From: Prolixibacteraceae bacterium
Lineage (GTDB): Bacteria; Bacteroidota; Bacteroidia; Bacteroidales; Prolixibacteraceae
Assembly: GCA_016931385.1 (NCBI GenBank)
Contig: JAFGEV010000109.1
Span: forward strand, 1 to 36,861
DNA: 36,861 nt
Direction of reading: 5' to 3'
Positions 1 to 7,489 of this stretch are shown here, in pieces. Within the stretch, counting starts at the first letter, position 1. Every line of letters begins with the position of its first letter. The notes under the pieces were generated by a model. It saw nothing but the letters and a program-made list of their open reading frames with translations. It had not been told where the DNA came from and did no database searches. The position numbers were made by a program, and so were the translations under genes.

Positions 1-112
1 AACCGCCGTAGCGCCTATGCTGAAGCTTCGGCGTAAGCATATACCGGCCGGTACGTACGGTGGTGTGAGAGGGTGGAGGTACAAGTTTATTTTGTACCTT
101 GCTCTACTCGAT
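1..112 (+). other. 3' end of a group II intron (domains V and VI)
   Basis: Bases 2-10 pair with 56-64 to form the 9-bp lower stem of a domain V helix. Bases 42-45 pair with 50-53 as the upper stem around a 4-nt loop, and C54-G55 form the expected 2-nt bulge. Domain VI follows, with the stem of AGGTAC and GTACCT around 76-98, and ends in CTACTCGAT at about 104-112, a typical intron 3' end closing in AY. A 31-nt stretch (11-41) interrupts the 5' strand of domain V and itself folds (16-21 with 36-41). Removing it leaves a domain V of canonical length. The reverse transcriptase gene, if present, lies outside the window. Confidence 0.7.
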
Positions 113-190
113 CACAAGCGGCTACCCCTGCACAATGAAAATTAAACGATTAAATAACATGGCTACTGAATATTTTAAAATGAAAGAATC

Positions 191-1813
191 ATGAAAATGA
201 AAGGTATTATTATCATATTTATTTGCATTATCTCAATGATTTCATGCAAAGAGAATGCAAAAGAAAAAATGCAGACAGGAAAGTTTGAACCTAATTGGGA
301 ATCGTTAAAATTGTACGAAATACCTGAATGGTTTCGTGATGCCAAATTCGGTATCTGGGCACACTGGGGCCCCCAATGTCAGCCCGAAACAGGCGATTGG
401 TATGCACGGCAAATGTATTATCAGGGACATTGGCAGTATAAATACCATTTAGAGCATTATGGTCATCCATCCGAGTTCGGCTTTAAAGATGTTATAAATG
501 AATGGAAAGCAGAGAAGTGGAACCCTGAAGAATTAGTTGCTATCTATAAACGAGCTGGCGCGAAATACTTTTTCGCTATGGGGAACCATCATGATAATTT
601 GGACATGTGGAACAGCAAACATCAGGAATGGAATTCTGTTGCTGTTGGCCCAAAAAAAGATATATTGGCAGGTTGGGCTAAAGCAGCAAAAAATAATGAT
701 CTTCCCTTTGGAGTGAGTATTCATTCAGCTCATGCCTGGAGGTGGTATGAGTCATCTCAGATGGCTGATAGCGAAGGAGAATATGCAGGCATTCCTTATG
801 ATGGAAAACTGACAAAAGAAGATGGCAAAGGTAAATGGTGGGAAGGTCTGGATCCTCAGAATTTATATGCTCAAAACCACCAATTAAGTGCTGTGAGTGC
901 TGAAATAGGAAGCATTCATAAACAATGGAATTGGGAAAATGGTGCGATTCCTCCTTCCGAGGAATATTGCCTGAATTTTTATAATCGTACCGTTGACATG
1001 ATTAATCAGTACCATCCCGACTTAATTTATTTTGATGACACCGGATTGCCTTTATGGCCTGTAAGCAATGTAGGACTTGAAATAGCTGCACATTATTATA
1101 ACTCAAATAGTAAACAACATGGCGGTAAACCGGAGGCTGTTCTGTTTGGTAAAATACTTACATATGAACAAAAAGAATGTTTGGTCTGGGATGTAGAGCG
1201 TGGTGCACCCGATCATATTCAGGAGAAACCATGGCAATCGTGCACATGTATTGGAGGTTGGCACTACGACCGTGGGATATACAACCGGGATAGATACAAG
1301 TCAGCTAAAAATGTCATGCAATTATTGGTCGATATTGTCAGTAAAAATGGTAATCTTTTACTGAATATTCCTGTTCGTGGCGATGGGTCTATTGATGAAA
1401 AGGAATTGAAAGTTGTAGAGGATATTACAAAATGGATGGATATTAACAGCGAATGTATTTACGAAACCCGTCCCTGGCAGATTTATGGTGAAGGACCAAA
1501 AGCAGAAAATGCAAATCCCATTAATGCACAGGGATTTAATGAAGGTAAAGGGGGGCCTTACACTTCAGAAGATATCAGGTTTACCCGAAAAGGTGATGTG
1601 CTTTATGCTGTGGTCATGGAACTACCTGTTAAAGGACAGGAGGTAATGATTAAATCATTGTCGACCAATGGCCAATATTACAGCAAAAAATTTGATGAAG
1701 TCGGGATGCTCGGAGGGAAGAGTATTTCCTATAAATTTGATGAAGAAGGATTAAGGATTACACTTCCTGATAAAATGGATTTAATTGCTCCCATTGCATT
1801 TAAAATCCAATAA
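191..1813 (+). CDS. GH29 family alpha-L-fucosidase, lipoprotein
   Basis: Predicted exo-acting alpha-L-fucosidase (EC 3.2.1.51) that releases fucose from glycans; likely anchored to a membrane facing the periplasm or outside. The N terminus is a lipoprotein signal with the lipobox Met-Ile-Ser-Cys19. The GH29 barrel begins with the family motif AKFGIWAHWGPQ and continues with GAKYFFAMGNHHDN and a Trp/His-rich strand HSAHAWRWYE. The nucleophile strand reads HPDLIYFDD, where Asp283 is the likely nucleophile by alignment to the family. A C-terminal beta domain follows from about residue 440. The length of 540 aa is normal for bacterial GH29. It stands alone, starting 79 nt after the group II intron end, so it may have its promoter in or downstream of the intron. 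No fucose uptake genes are nearby. Family confident; linkage preference unknown. Confidence 0.9.
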   Translation: MKMKGIIIIFICIISMISCKENAKEKMQTGKFEPNWESLKLYEIPEWFRDAKFGIWAHWGPQCQPETGDWYARQMYYQGHWQYKYHLEHYGHPSEFGFKDVINEWKAEKWNPEELVAIYKRAGAKYFFAMGNHHDNLDMWNSKHQEWNSVAVGPKKDILAGWAKAAKNNDLPFGVSIHSAHAWRWYESSQMADSEGEYAGIPYDGKLTKEDGKGKWWEGLDPQNLYAQNHQLSAVSAEIGSIHKQWNWENGAIPPSEEYCLNFYNRTVDMINQYHPDLIYFDDTGLPLWPVSNVGLEIAAHYYNSNSKQHGGKPEAVLFGKILTYEQKECLVWDVERGAPDHIQEKPWQSCTCIGGWHYDRGIYNRDRYKSAKNVMQLLVDIVSKNGNLLLNIPVRGDGSIDEKELKVVEDITKWMDINSECIYETRPWQIYGEGPKAENANPINAQGFNEGKGGPYTSEDIRFTRKGDVLYAVVMELPVKGQEVMIKSLSTNGQYYSKKFDEVGMLGGKSISYKFDEEGLRITLPDKMDLIAPIAFKIQ

Positions 1814-1918
1814 TATCAATATTTCTTAAGCTTATTACCAATAAAAAAATTCACTGTGACCTTGATGCAATCTTGAACACCTGAAGTAATTAAATTGTGA
1901 ATAAATCTGTACAGCCTG

Positions 1919-1980
1919 TACCGCTTTTGGCGGTATCCGGATCTGCGGGGGGATAGGCGGAGCAATCCGCCATTCTATCC
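1919..1980. repeat. Two strong intergenic hairpins
   Basis: Within the gap between fucosidase and MNT gene, TACCGC (1919-1924) pairs with GCGGTA (1930-1935). A second hairpin at 1951-1980 has GGCGGA closing on TCCGCC around a GCAA loop, extended by GGATA with TATCC. Neither is followed by a T-run, so they look more like a repeat or RNA structure than an intrinsic terminator. The segment is GC-rich compared with its AT-rich flanks. Confidence 0.5.
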
Positions 1981-2032
1981 CGATTACAAACAATAATAAA
2001 ACGCTATTTCCGACTGTTTTCAAAAAATTGAG

Positions 2033-2040
2033 TATTTTTG
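2033..2040 (+). promoter_or_regulatory. Bacteroidetes-type -7 element before the MNT/HEPN pair
   Basis: TATTTTTG matches TAnnTTTG, the -7 consensus of the Bacteroidetes primary sigma factor, and sits 22 nt upstream of the ATG at 2063. A T-rich stretch about 20 nt upstream could serve as a weak -33 element. Confidence 0.4.
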
Positions 2041-2062
2041 TTTAAGTTAAAAGGCTAATAAA

Positions 2063-2383
2063 ATGATAAATAACAATTCTGACTCATTATCAATTATAAA
2101 GAGCACTGCAAATAAAATCCTACCCAATTGCAGGATTCTTCTTTTTGGTTCTCGTGCCAGAAAAGACAATACAAATGAAAGTGACTATGACTTCCTTGTT
2201 ATTACCCGAGAAACATTAGATATCCGCAAAAAAAGGACACTTTCTTCAATGATGAGAAAAGAGTTAGCGAGATTCAAAATTCCTGCTGATATCCTAATTC
2301 AAAGTGAAGAGGAAATTAATTTAAAGAAAGAAGTTACAGGTCACATTCTTAAACAAGTTTTAAGAGAAGGAGTTGTGTTATGA
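2063..2383 (+). CDS. MNT-domain nucleotidyltransferase (putative antitoxin of an MNT/HEPN pair)
   Basis: Minimal nucleotidyltransferase of 106 aa. The signature GSx10DxD is intact: Gly29-Ser30 in LLFGSRARK and Asp41-Tyr-Asp43, the metal-binding aspartates. In studied MNT/HEPN modules the MNT protein neutralises the HEPN toxin by nucleotidylating it. The stop codon overlaps the start of the next gene (ATGA at 2380-2383), so the two are translationally coupled, as expected for a toxin-antitoxin operon. The gene pair is AT-rich and sits in a mosaic region between an intron-flanked fucosidase and a broken glycerate kinase, consistent with horizontal acquisition. The family is certain; antitoxin activity is inferred from the context. 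Confidence 0.85.
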   Translation: MINNNSDSLSIIKSTANKILPNCRILLFGSRARKDNTNESDYDFLVITRETLDIRKKRTLSSMMRKELARFKIPADILIQSEEEINLKKEVTGHILKQVLREGVVL

Positions 2384-2784
2384 ATAGTGCTACTGAGGAT
2401 TTCATAAAACAATGGTTGCTAAAAGCCAACGAGGATTTATTGGTAATAAACAGATTAACTGAATATGAAATAATAGCGACTTCTTCTGTATGCTTCCATT
2501 GCCAACAAGCTGTTGAGAAATTTCTTAAAGCATTTTTAATTGCTAATGAAGTTGAGATTAAAAAAACACATAACATTGAATACTTACTTTCAGAATGTGC
2601 TGACTTTGATAGAGATTTTGCAGATATTGACCCAAAAGAATTAAGTGAATTTGGTGTTGATGCTCGTTATCCTGGAGACATGTTTATCCCAGACAATGAC
2701 GAAACCTTAGAATACATAAATCTTGCATTTGAGATTAAGGAACTTGTCGAAATAAAGATTAATAAAATCCATAAAATCAAATAA
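2380..2784 (+). CDS. HEPN-domain protein (putative toxin partner of the MNT protein)
   Basis: All-helical HEPN domain protein of 134 aa, overlapping the MNT gene by 4 nt. Family marks are WLLKANEDL at the N terminus, the central helix CFHCQQAVEKFLKAFL, THNIEYLL after it, and ARYPGD near the C terminus. These fit the Pfam HEPN family PF05168. HEPN proteins are often metal-independent RNases with an R-x4-6-H active site, but no such arginine-histidine pair is visible here; the only candidate arginine, in ARYPGD, has no following histidine. The protein could therefore be a non-nuclease HEPN that assists the nucleotidyltransferase, or could use other residues. Membership in the family is firm; toxin activity is uncertain. 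Confidence 0.8.
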   Translation: MNSATEDFIKQWLLKANEDLLVINRLTEYEIIATSSVCFHCQQAVEKFLKAFLIANEVEIKKTHNIEYLLSECADFDRDFADIDPKELSEFGVDARYPGDMFIPDNDETLEYINLAFEIKELVEIKINKIHKIK

Positions 2785-2810
2785 TTTCTGTTTGTAACAG
2801 CAAAATATAA

Positions 2811-2935
2811 TTAATTGCGGTTTGCGTGCTGATAATCAAGGTTTACACTATCGGGACTGCCACGCGTCAATTTTTGGTGTCGGTGGACAGGAACGCAGCC
2901 CGCTCTTCCAAACGTTTCATGTCGAAAAACCGTTA
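2811..2935. other. GC-rich spacer of unknown nature between HEPN and TlpA-like genes
   Basis: This roughly 125-nt stretch is much richer in GC than the genes on both sides and holds no credible ORF. Short self-complementary pieces are visible but no clear fold. It could be a remnant of an older element or a cassette boundary; see findings. Confidence 0.3.
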
Positions 2936-2939
2936 TTTG

Positions 2940-2947
2940 TAATTTTG
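2940..2947 (+). promoter_or_regulatory. Bacteroidetes-type -7 element for the TlpA-like gene
   Basis: TAATTTTG matches TAnnTTTG and lies 26 nt upstream of the ATG at 2974. TTTC near 2915 is a possible degenerate -33 element. Confidence 0.4.
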
Positions 2948-2973
2948 TGCATACAAACAATCTATAGACCAAT

Positions 2974-4443
2974 ATGAAAAGAAAATTTGCCACCCTGATA
3001 TTCATTTTATCAATAATCTTAATAGGATGTGCGCCAAAACACATAGAGAAGGACTCACATTACAGGACCGTGATTTGTGGGAAAATACAACATCTGGAGG
3101 TGTATCCTACAACTAAAGAAATATTTACAGAGGTAATCGATTTTCGAGATAGAAAATCTGTATTTAAAGATTCGATACAAAAAGACGGCACATTTAAAAT
3201 CGTATTTGATTTATATGCTATTCAAGACATTAAAATGCGCCCTTTACTTGGCAGGCTTATATTGCATCCTGGCGACAGCCTTTTTGTCCTTCTTGATTTT
3301 AGTGACCTGAATAAAGTTCAATTCTCAGGAGATCGTGCTGAATCCAATCAATATCTTCGCAACTATCTATGGAGTAATGCCGGATCTTTTAGTTTTTATT
3401 CCCCAGACAAAATTGTACCAGGAGCTTACAAAACTTATTGCGACAGTGTGCGTAATGCCGCAATAATTGGGAGAAATGAATTTGTTCAAAGTTATAAGCC
3501 AACAAAAGAAATCGAGCAATGGACTGCAGATTTCATTAAAATAAAATATTTCAACTCAATAGTAAAATACCCATTAAATTATTTTGCAAGAAATATTGAA
3601 GGATATAAAGCGTTTGTAGATACAAGTTCCTATTTTGAGTTTACTTCAAGTATCGAAACCAGTTTTGCTGATTTTGGTGAAAGTATTATCAATTCAGATA
3701 TTTATGAGTTTCTGAACAGTTATGAAAATTATTTCATTCAGCAATTACTCAAAAATCAAAATAAACAGGATTCTGTTACTTTTCGCGATGTAAGTATTGC
3801 AATGTTCAACATTCAGAATAAAAGTGTTTTTCAACAAATGTTAATTGGCAATCTATTCTATCAAATGTTATGCAGTAACTATACTGCTTTATTTGATTCG
3901 ACAAAGTCACAATTGGATTCATCCATTATAGCTTCCTTTATTAAAGAACCGCTTTTTGATTACTATGCTAATGTTAAAAGAAATATAGAAAATCCAGAGT
4001 TTGCATCAAATGCAATAATTTCCAAAATGGGAGTTGATGGTAAAAATCTTCTCGATTCAATCATTAAAGAAAATAGGGGAAAAGTATTATTTGTCGATCT
4101 CTGGGCAACATGGTGTGGACCTTGCCTTGAAGGTATGAAAGCATCAAAAGAAATAATGCCACGTTATAAAAACAAAGACATTGAATTTATCTTTCTCTGC
4201 GTGAATTCCAAAGAAGAGAATTGGAAAGCAACCTTATCAAAATTTAAAATTGAAGGCAAACATTATTTCTGTAGCAATGAACAAAGTAAAGATATTAGAA
4301 GGGCTTTAGGTGTGGAGGGAATTCCGCATTATTTAATCATAAATAAAAAGGGCAACATTGTGGAATCAAAGAGTCAAGACCTTGCAAGATCACTAAATAA
4401 AATAGATAAATTATTAAAGGAAAAATCGACCGTCAAACGATGA
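2974..4443 (+). CDS. TlpA-like thioredoxin-fold lipoprotein with a chimeric 3' end
   Basis: Predicted periplasmic or surface thiol-disulfide oxidoreductase of 489 aa. A lipobox LIGC puts the lipid-modified cysteine at residue 19. Residues 30-120 resemble the beta-rich N-terminal domain found before thioredoxin domains in Bacteroidetes TlpA-like proteins, and a long helical middle follows. The C-terminal third is a TlpA/ResA-type thioredoxin domain with the redox motif WCGPC (Trp380 to Cys384) and the cis-proline in EGIPHYLI. In this family such proteins reduce or exchange disulfides in exported proteins. The last codons, from about 4419, read through sequence that in another frame encodes glycerate kinase, so the natural C terminus was probably lost or replaced at a recombination junction. 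The domain call is secure; the substrate is unknown. Confidence 0.8.
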   Translation: MKRKFATLIFILSIILIGCAPKHIEKDSHYRTVICGKIQHLEVYPTTKEIFTEVIDFRDRKSVFKDSIQKDGTFKIVFDLYAIQDIKMRPLLGRLILHPGDSLFVLLDFSDLNKVQFSGDRAESNQYLRNYLWSNAGSFSFYSPDKIVPGAYKTYCDSVRNAAIIGRNEFVQSYKPTKEIEQWTADFIKIKYFNSIVKYPLNYFARNIEGYKAFVDTSSYFEFTSSIETSFADFGESIINSDIYEFLNSYENYFIQQLLKNQNKQDSVTFRDVSIAMFNIQNKSVFQQMLIGNLFYQMLCSNYTALFDSTKSQLDSSIIASFIKEPLFDYYANVKRNIENPEFASNAIISKMGVDGKNLLDSIIKENRGKVLFVDLWATWCGPCLEGMKASKEIMPRYKNKDIEFIFLCVNSKEENWKATLSKFKIEGKHYFCSNEQSKDIRRALGVEGIPHYLIINKKGNIVESKSQDLARSLNKIDKLLKEKSTVKR

Positions 4444-4685
4444 ATGGAAAAACACCTTTGGGCGTGGCCCTGATTGCCCGGAAATACAATATACCGGTGA
4501 TAGGCATTGCAGGAACACTTGGCGAAGGTTACCGGGAATTGTACAATGAAGGCTTTCAGTCAATTTTTTCGATAGTCCAGGGGCCATCGGACTTACAGTT
4601 TTGCCTTGACAATGCCTCCCGGCTTATTAAAGAAACAACTGAGCAAATTTTCAGGTTAATGCCCTGCGCTGCCAATCACCTTTAA
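4419..4685 (+). pseudogene. 3' fragment of a glycerate kinase gene (GarK/GlxK family)
   Basis: Read in the frame of the ATG at 4440 but starting earlier, at 4419, the sequence gives GKIDRQTMNGKTPLGVA. This is the conserved GEGxxDxQTxxGK...GVA region of type I glycerate kinases (EC 2.7.1.31 and relatives). It is followed by PVIGIAGTLGEGY and a run matching the family C terminus (IFSIVQGP). About 88 codons of a normally 370-380 codon gene remain. The homology begins exactly where the upstream TlpA-like gene ends, so the 5' part was cut off by insertion or deletion. An 81-codon ORF starting at the internal ATG (4440) is unlikely to make a functional enzyme. Its end overlaps the convergent C69 peptidase gene by 30 nt. 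Confidence 0.8.
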
Positions 4686-6332
4686 CTGATCGCCGGTTTC
4701 GGTTGCCACATGTCGTTTCCATTTTTCAGGATAACCGGGCTGGTCAGGGAATTCGGGCAGGCCTGTTTCGGTGCGTTCAAATTGCCCGTTGCTTTCTTTC
4801 ATGATGTTGCCATCTTTGTATTTAATAAGTAAGTAGTGGCCGAGTTCTTTCCATCGCATGGTTGTATTGTTTGCTTCGTTACATGAGTATTCAGTAAGGA
4901 ATTGCCTTGCAGCTTCACTGCCTTTGGTATTCAGCAATGTTACAGCCGCCTGGTCGATAACCGGTTGGCTCATCATGAATTTATTTTCAAGTTCTTCCTG
5001 TACATCAATAATGTCATGTATCATAAGATCGTATCGAAGGTAAGCCAGGTTCGAAACAAGGTTAAATGCCCAGAATGCCGATGATTCGGAATAAGTGAGC
5101 ATATCGCCGTTACCAACAGCAAATGTTTTTGGGGCATGTGTCATGCCGCAATACATTGGAACGTAGCAGGTACTGTATGTATCATCAACACCAAACCACA
5201 AAATACCTCCAATATGGTCGGGGAGCCACGCGCGGCTTTGAGATACAAACGAGAACCCAGTTTGCTGGGTCGATGTTGCCCTTTCGTTGCAGTATTCAAC
5301 CGAATCGACACTCCATGTCAGGGGCCTCCATCGGTATGGTAAATGAAAGGGCCCTGAACCCGGACCGGTCATGTCGAGAGGTGTACCTTCAAAATGGTCG
5401 CGCATAAGGCCCATTACATCTTGTGCCGTGACGGGTTTGTCGGGCTTTACCCATAGTGGCGGCCTGTTGGTGGCAAAACCCTTCTCATCGTAGTTTACTT
5501 TTCCCAGTGCATAATCGGTATAGGTTTCCATACCTGTTGTTACCCTGTTGAATGCGGCCCAAACACGGGCTTCACAAAACCGGGCAGCGCCAAAGTCAAC
5601 AGGTGCATATACATCGGAAAAACTAAAGTCTTTATTCAGACCTACAAACCAGCCCCTTTCGTGGGCAAATGAGATTACATCTTTTGAATACATGCAGTTT
5701 TGCGGGTCGTTAAGCGGGAAAGTTGTGATCCGTGCCTGGTTGGCATGTCCGCAAATGTAGCCATCGGGTACACGGAGGGCAACCCACACAGCGCCTTTTT
5801 CAAAGTTTCCCTTGCCGATCATTTCGAGAATCCAGACTTCATTGGGATCGGAAACCGAAAACGATTCGCCCGAACTGTAATATCCATATTCTTCAACCAG
5901 GTTTGTCATGACTTCAATGGCTTCGCGTGCTGTTTTGGCCCGTTGAAGGGCAATGTACATCAGGCTGCCGTAATCCATAATTGCGCCAGATTGACTTCCA
6001 AGTTCCTTACGGCCCCCATACGTTGTTTCACCAATGGCTACCTGGTGTTCGTTCATATTGCCAACCACACTGAATGTATGTTTAACCTGTTCAATTTTCC
6101 CAAGGAATTTTCCGGTATCCCATTCATACACATCAAGCATGGCGCCTTCTTCGTAATCGGCTGCCGGGGTGTAATAAAGTTCGCCATAAAGTGTATGCGA
6201 ATCGGCTGCATAGGTGATCATTGTCGATCCGTCGGCTGAAGCTCCACGGGTAACTAAAAAGTTGGTGCAGGCCTGCGACTGATATCCTGCAAAAAAGATA
6301 AAAGAAGCAATAGCTAAAAATACATGTCTCAT
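4656..6332 (-). CDS. C69 family peptidase (dipeptidase, Ntn-hydrolase), secreted
   Basis: Predicted cysteine dipeptidase of MEROPS family C69, related to PepD of lactobacilli. With the start at 6332 the protein has 558 aa, a signal peptide of 21 residues and then Cys22 in ACTNFLVTRGASADGS. In this family the cysteine exposed at the new N terminus after processing is the nucleophile. An upstream in-frame ATG at 6392 would add 20 residues before the signal peptide, but it lies upstream of the -7 element at 6375-6382, so the shorter start is preferred. The GETTYGGR motif and the run SNDPNEVW-like SVSDPNEVWILE are typical. It is transcribed alone, convergent with the glycerate kinase remnant and divergent from lipA. 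A role in peptide scavenging in the periplasm is likely. Confidence 0.85.
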   Translation of the reverse strand: MRHVFLAIASFIFFAGYQSQACTNFLVTRGASADGSTMITYAADSHTLYGELYYTPAADYEEGAMLDVYEWDTGKFLGKIEQVKHTFSVVGNMNEHQVAIGETTYGGRKELGSQSGAIMDYGSLMYIALQRAKTAREAIEVMTNLVEEYGYYSSGESFSVSDPNEVWILEMIGKGNFEKGAVWVALRVPDGYICGHANQARITTFPLNDPQNCMYSKDVISFAHERGWFVGLNKDFSFSDVYAPVDFGAARFCEARVWAAFNRVTTGMETYTDYALGKVNYDEKGFATNRPPLWVKPDKPVTAQDVMGLMRDHFEGTPLDMTGPGSGPFHLPYRWRPLTWSVDSVEYCNERATSTQQTGFSFVSQSRAWLPDHIGGILWFGVDDTYSTCYVPMYCGMTHAPKTFAVGNGDMLTYSESSAFWAFNLVSNLAYLRYDLMIHDIIDVQEELENKFMMSQPVIDQAAVTLLNTKGSEAARQFLTEYSCNEANNTTMRWKELGHYLLIKYKDGNIMKESNGQFERTETGLPEFPDQPGYPEKWKRHVATETGDQLKVIGSAGH

Positions 6333-6374
6333 CTGGTTTCTTTTTTTATTGTCGTGTAATGTTATGCAAAAAAG

Positions 6375-6382
6375 CAAAAATA
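6375..6382 (-). promoter_or_regulatory. -7 element of the C69 peptidase promoter
   Basis: On the minus strand this reads TATTTTTG, matching TAnnTTTG. Transcription would start around 6368, which is downstream of the longer ORF start at 6392 and supports the start at 6332. Confidence 0.45.
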
Positions 6383-6495
6383 TAAAAAGCATGTTAAGCG
6401 TAAATGGTATTTGTCATTATTTCTGAAAAGATGAATTTTTGCAAGATTTTTAAGTTTCAGTTTTTTATCTTGCACCGAAATTTGTTGGAAAGAAA

Positions 6496-7344
6496 ATGAG
6501 TGAAGAAATACAACATAAACCCGGTTGGTTAAAAATCAAGCTTCCTCTAGGCACAAATTACACTCAGGTAAAGCGAATTGTTCAACATTACAACCTGCAC
6601 ACAATCTGCACAAGCGGAAAGTGCCCGAACATGGGCGAATGCTGGCAGGCCGGGACAGCTACGCTGATGATCCTGGGCGATATATGTACCCGCAGTTGCA
6701 AGTTTTGTGCTGTTACAACCGGACGACCATTGCCTCCTGAAAAGAATGAACCCACAAATGTTGCCGAATCGATCAGGTTGATGGGGTTAAAACATGCAGT
6801 GATTACATCGGTTGACCGTGACGACTTGCCTGACAAGGGAGCCGGACATTGGGCAGCTACCATTTCTGAAATAAAAAGGGTTAACCCCGATACTACAATC
6901 GAGGTGCTGATACCTGATTTTGATGGAAATCCTGAATTGATTAAAAAGGTTGTTGATGCCGGGCCTGACATTATTTCGCATAATCTTGAAACAGTGCGCC
7001 GACTGACCCCTTTGGTGCGCAGCAGGGCCAGATACGAAACCAGCCTAAGCGTTATTGGAAGCATTGCCGGTTTTGGTATTCGTCCAAAAAGCGGAATAAT
7101 GTTGGGGCTTAGCGAAACACGTGAGGAAATACTCGAAACGATGGATGATTTATTGTCTGTTGGTTGCGAGGTATTTACCATTGGGCAGTACCTGCAGCCT
7201 ACAAAATCGCATTTGCCTGTTGAGGAATATGTGCATCCCGATGTTTTTGAGGAGTACCGGATAATTGGCCTTGAAAAAGGCTTTGCGTTTGTTGAAAGCG
7301 CCCCGTTGGTAAGGTCGAGTTATCATGCCGAAAGGCACGTGTGA
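6496..7344 (+). CDS. lipA: Lipoyl synthase
   Basis: Radical SAM enzyme (EC 2.8.1.8) that inserts two sulfur atoms into protein-bound octanoyl groups to make lipoyl cofactors of 2-oxoacid dehydrogenases and the glycine cleavage system; cytoplasmic. The auxiliary [4Fe-4S] cluster motif CX4CX5C is Cys38, Cys43 and Cys49 (CTSGKCPNMGEC). The radical SAM motif CX3CX2C is Cys64, Cys68 and Cys71 (CTRSCKFC). The C terminus carries the conserved RSSYHA (273-278), whose serine ligates the auxiliary cluster. At 282 aa the protein is complete. It lies upstream of lipB on the same strand, separated by 145 nt of short repeats, so the two may be cotranscribed. Confidence 0.97.
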   Translation: MSEEIQHKPGWLKIKLPLGTNYTQVKRIVQHYNLHTICTSGKCPNMGECWQAGTATLMILGDICTRSCKFCAVTTGRPLPPEKNEPTNVAESIRLMGLKHAVITSVDRDDLPDKGAGHWAATISEIKRVNPDTTIEVLIPDFDGNPELIKKVVDAGPDIISHNLETVRRLTPLVRSRARYETSLSVIGSIAGFGIRPKSGIMLGLSETREEILETMDDLLSVGCEVFTIGQYLQPTKSHLPVEEYVHPDVFEEYRIIGLEKGFAFVESAPLVRSSYHAERHV

Positions 7345-7365
7345 CTTCGACAGGCTTTGTCACCC

Positions 7366-7456
7366 TATGGCTATTGGCTATTGGTTTCTGGCTATCAGCC
7401 GTCAGCCGTCATCTATCAGCCGTTAGCCGTCAGTTATCAGCCATTATCTGTTAGCT
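7366..7456 (+). repeat. Short degenerate tandem repeats between lipA and lipB
   Basis: The spacer is built from seven-base words: first copies of GGCTATT, then variants of CAGCCGT, TAGCCGT and TATCAGC repeated back to back up to TTAGC. The copies are imperfect and have no unique spacers between them. Such arrays are common, fast-changing intergenic filler in Bacteroidetes genomes. A regulatory role is not evident. Confidence 0.7.
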
Positions 7457-7489
7457 TTTAATTTGATAAATACACGTAACAAAATAGCA

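Noticed and set aside
2785-2973. Possible integron attC site between HEPN and TlpA-like genes
   Set aside because: No pair of inverse core sites (GTTRRRY and RYYYAAC) and no convincing stem could be found, and no integrase is in the window.
5700-6239. A 179-codon plus-strand ORF inside the C69 peptidase gene
   Set aside because: It lies entirely within a strongly supported minus-strand gene with signal peptide and family motifs, and its translation shows no domain; it is a frame shadow.
6332-6392. Longer N terminus for the C69 peptidase
   Set aside because: It would place 20 residues before a clear signal peptide, and its ATG lies upstream of the -7 promoter element at 6375-6382.
7366-7456. 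Possible CRISPR array
   Set aside because: The words are only about seven bases, imperfect and back to back, with no unique spacers and no cas genes.
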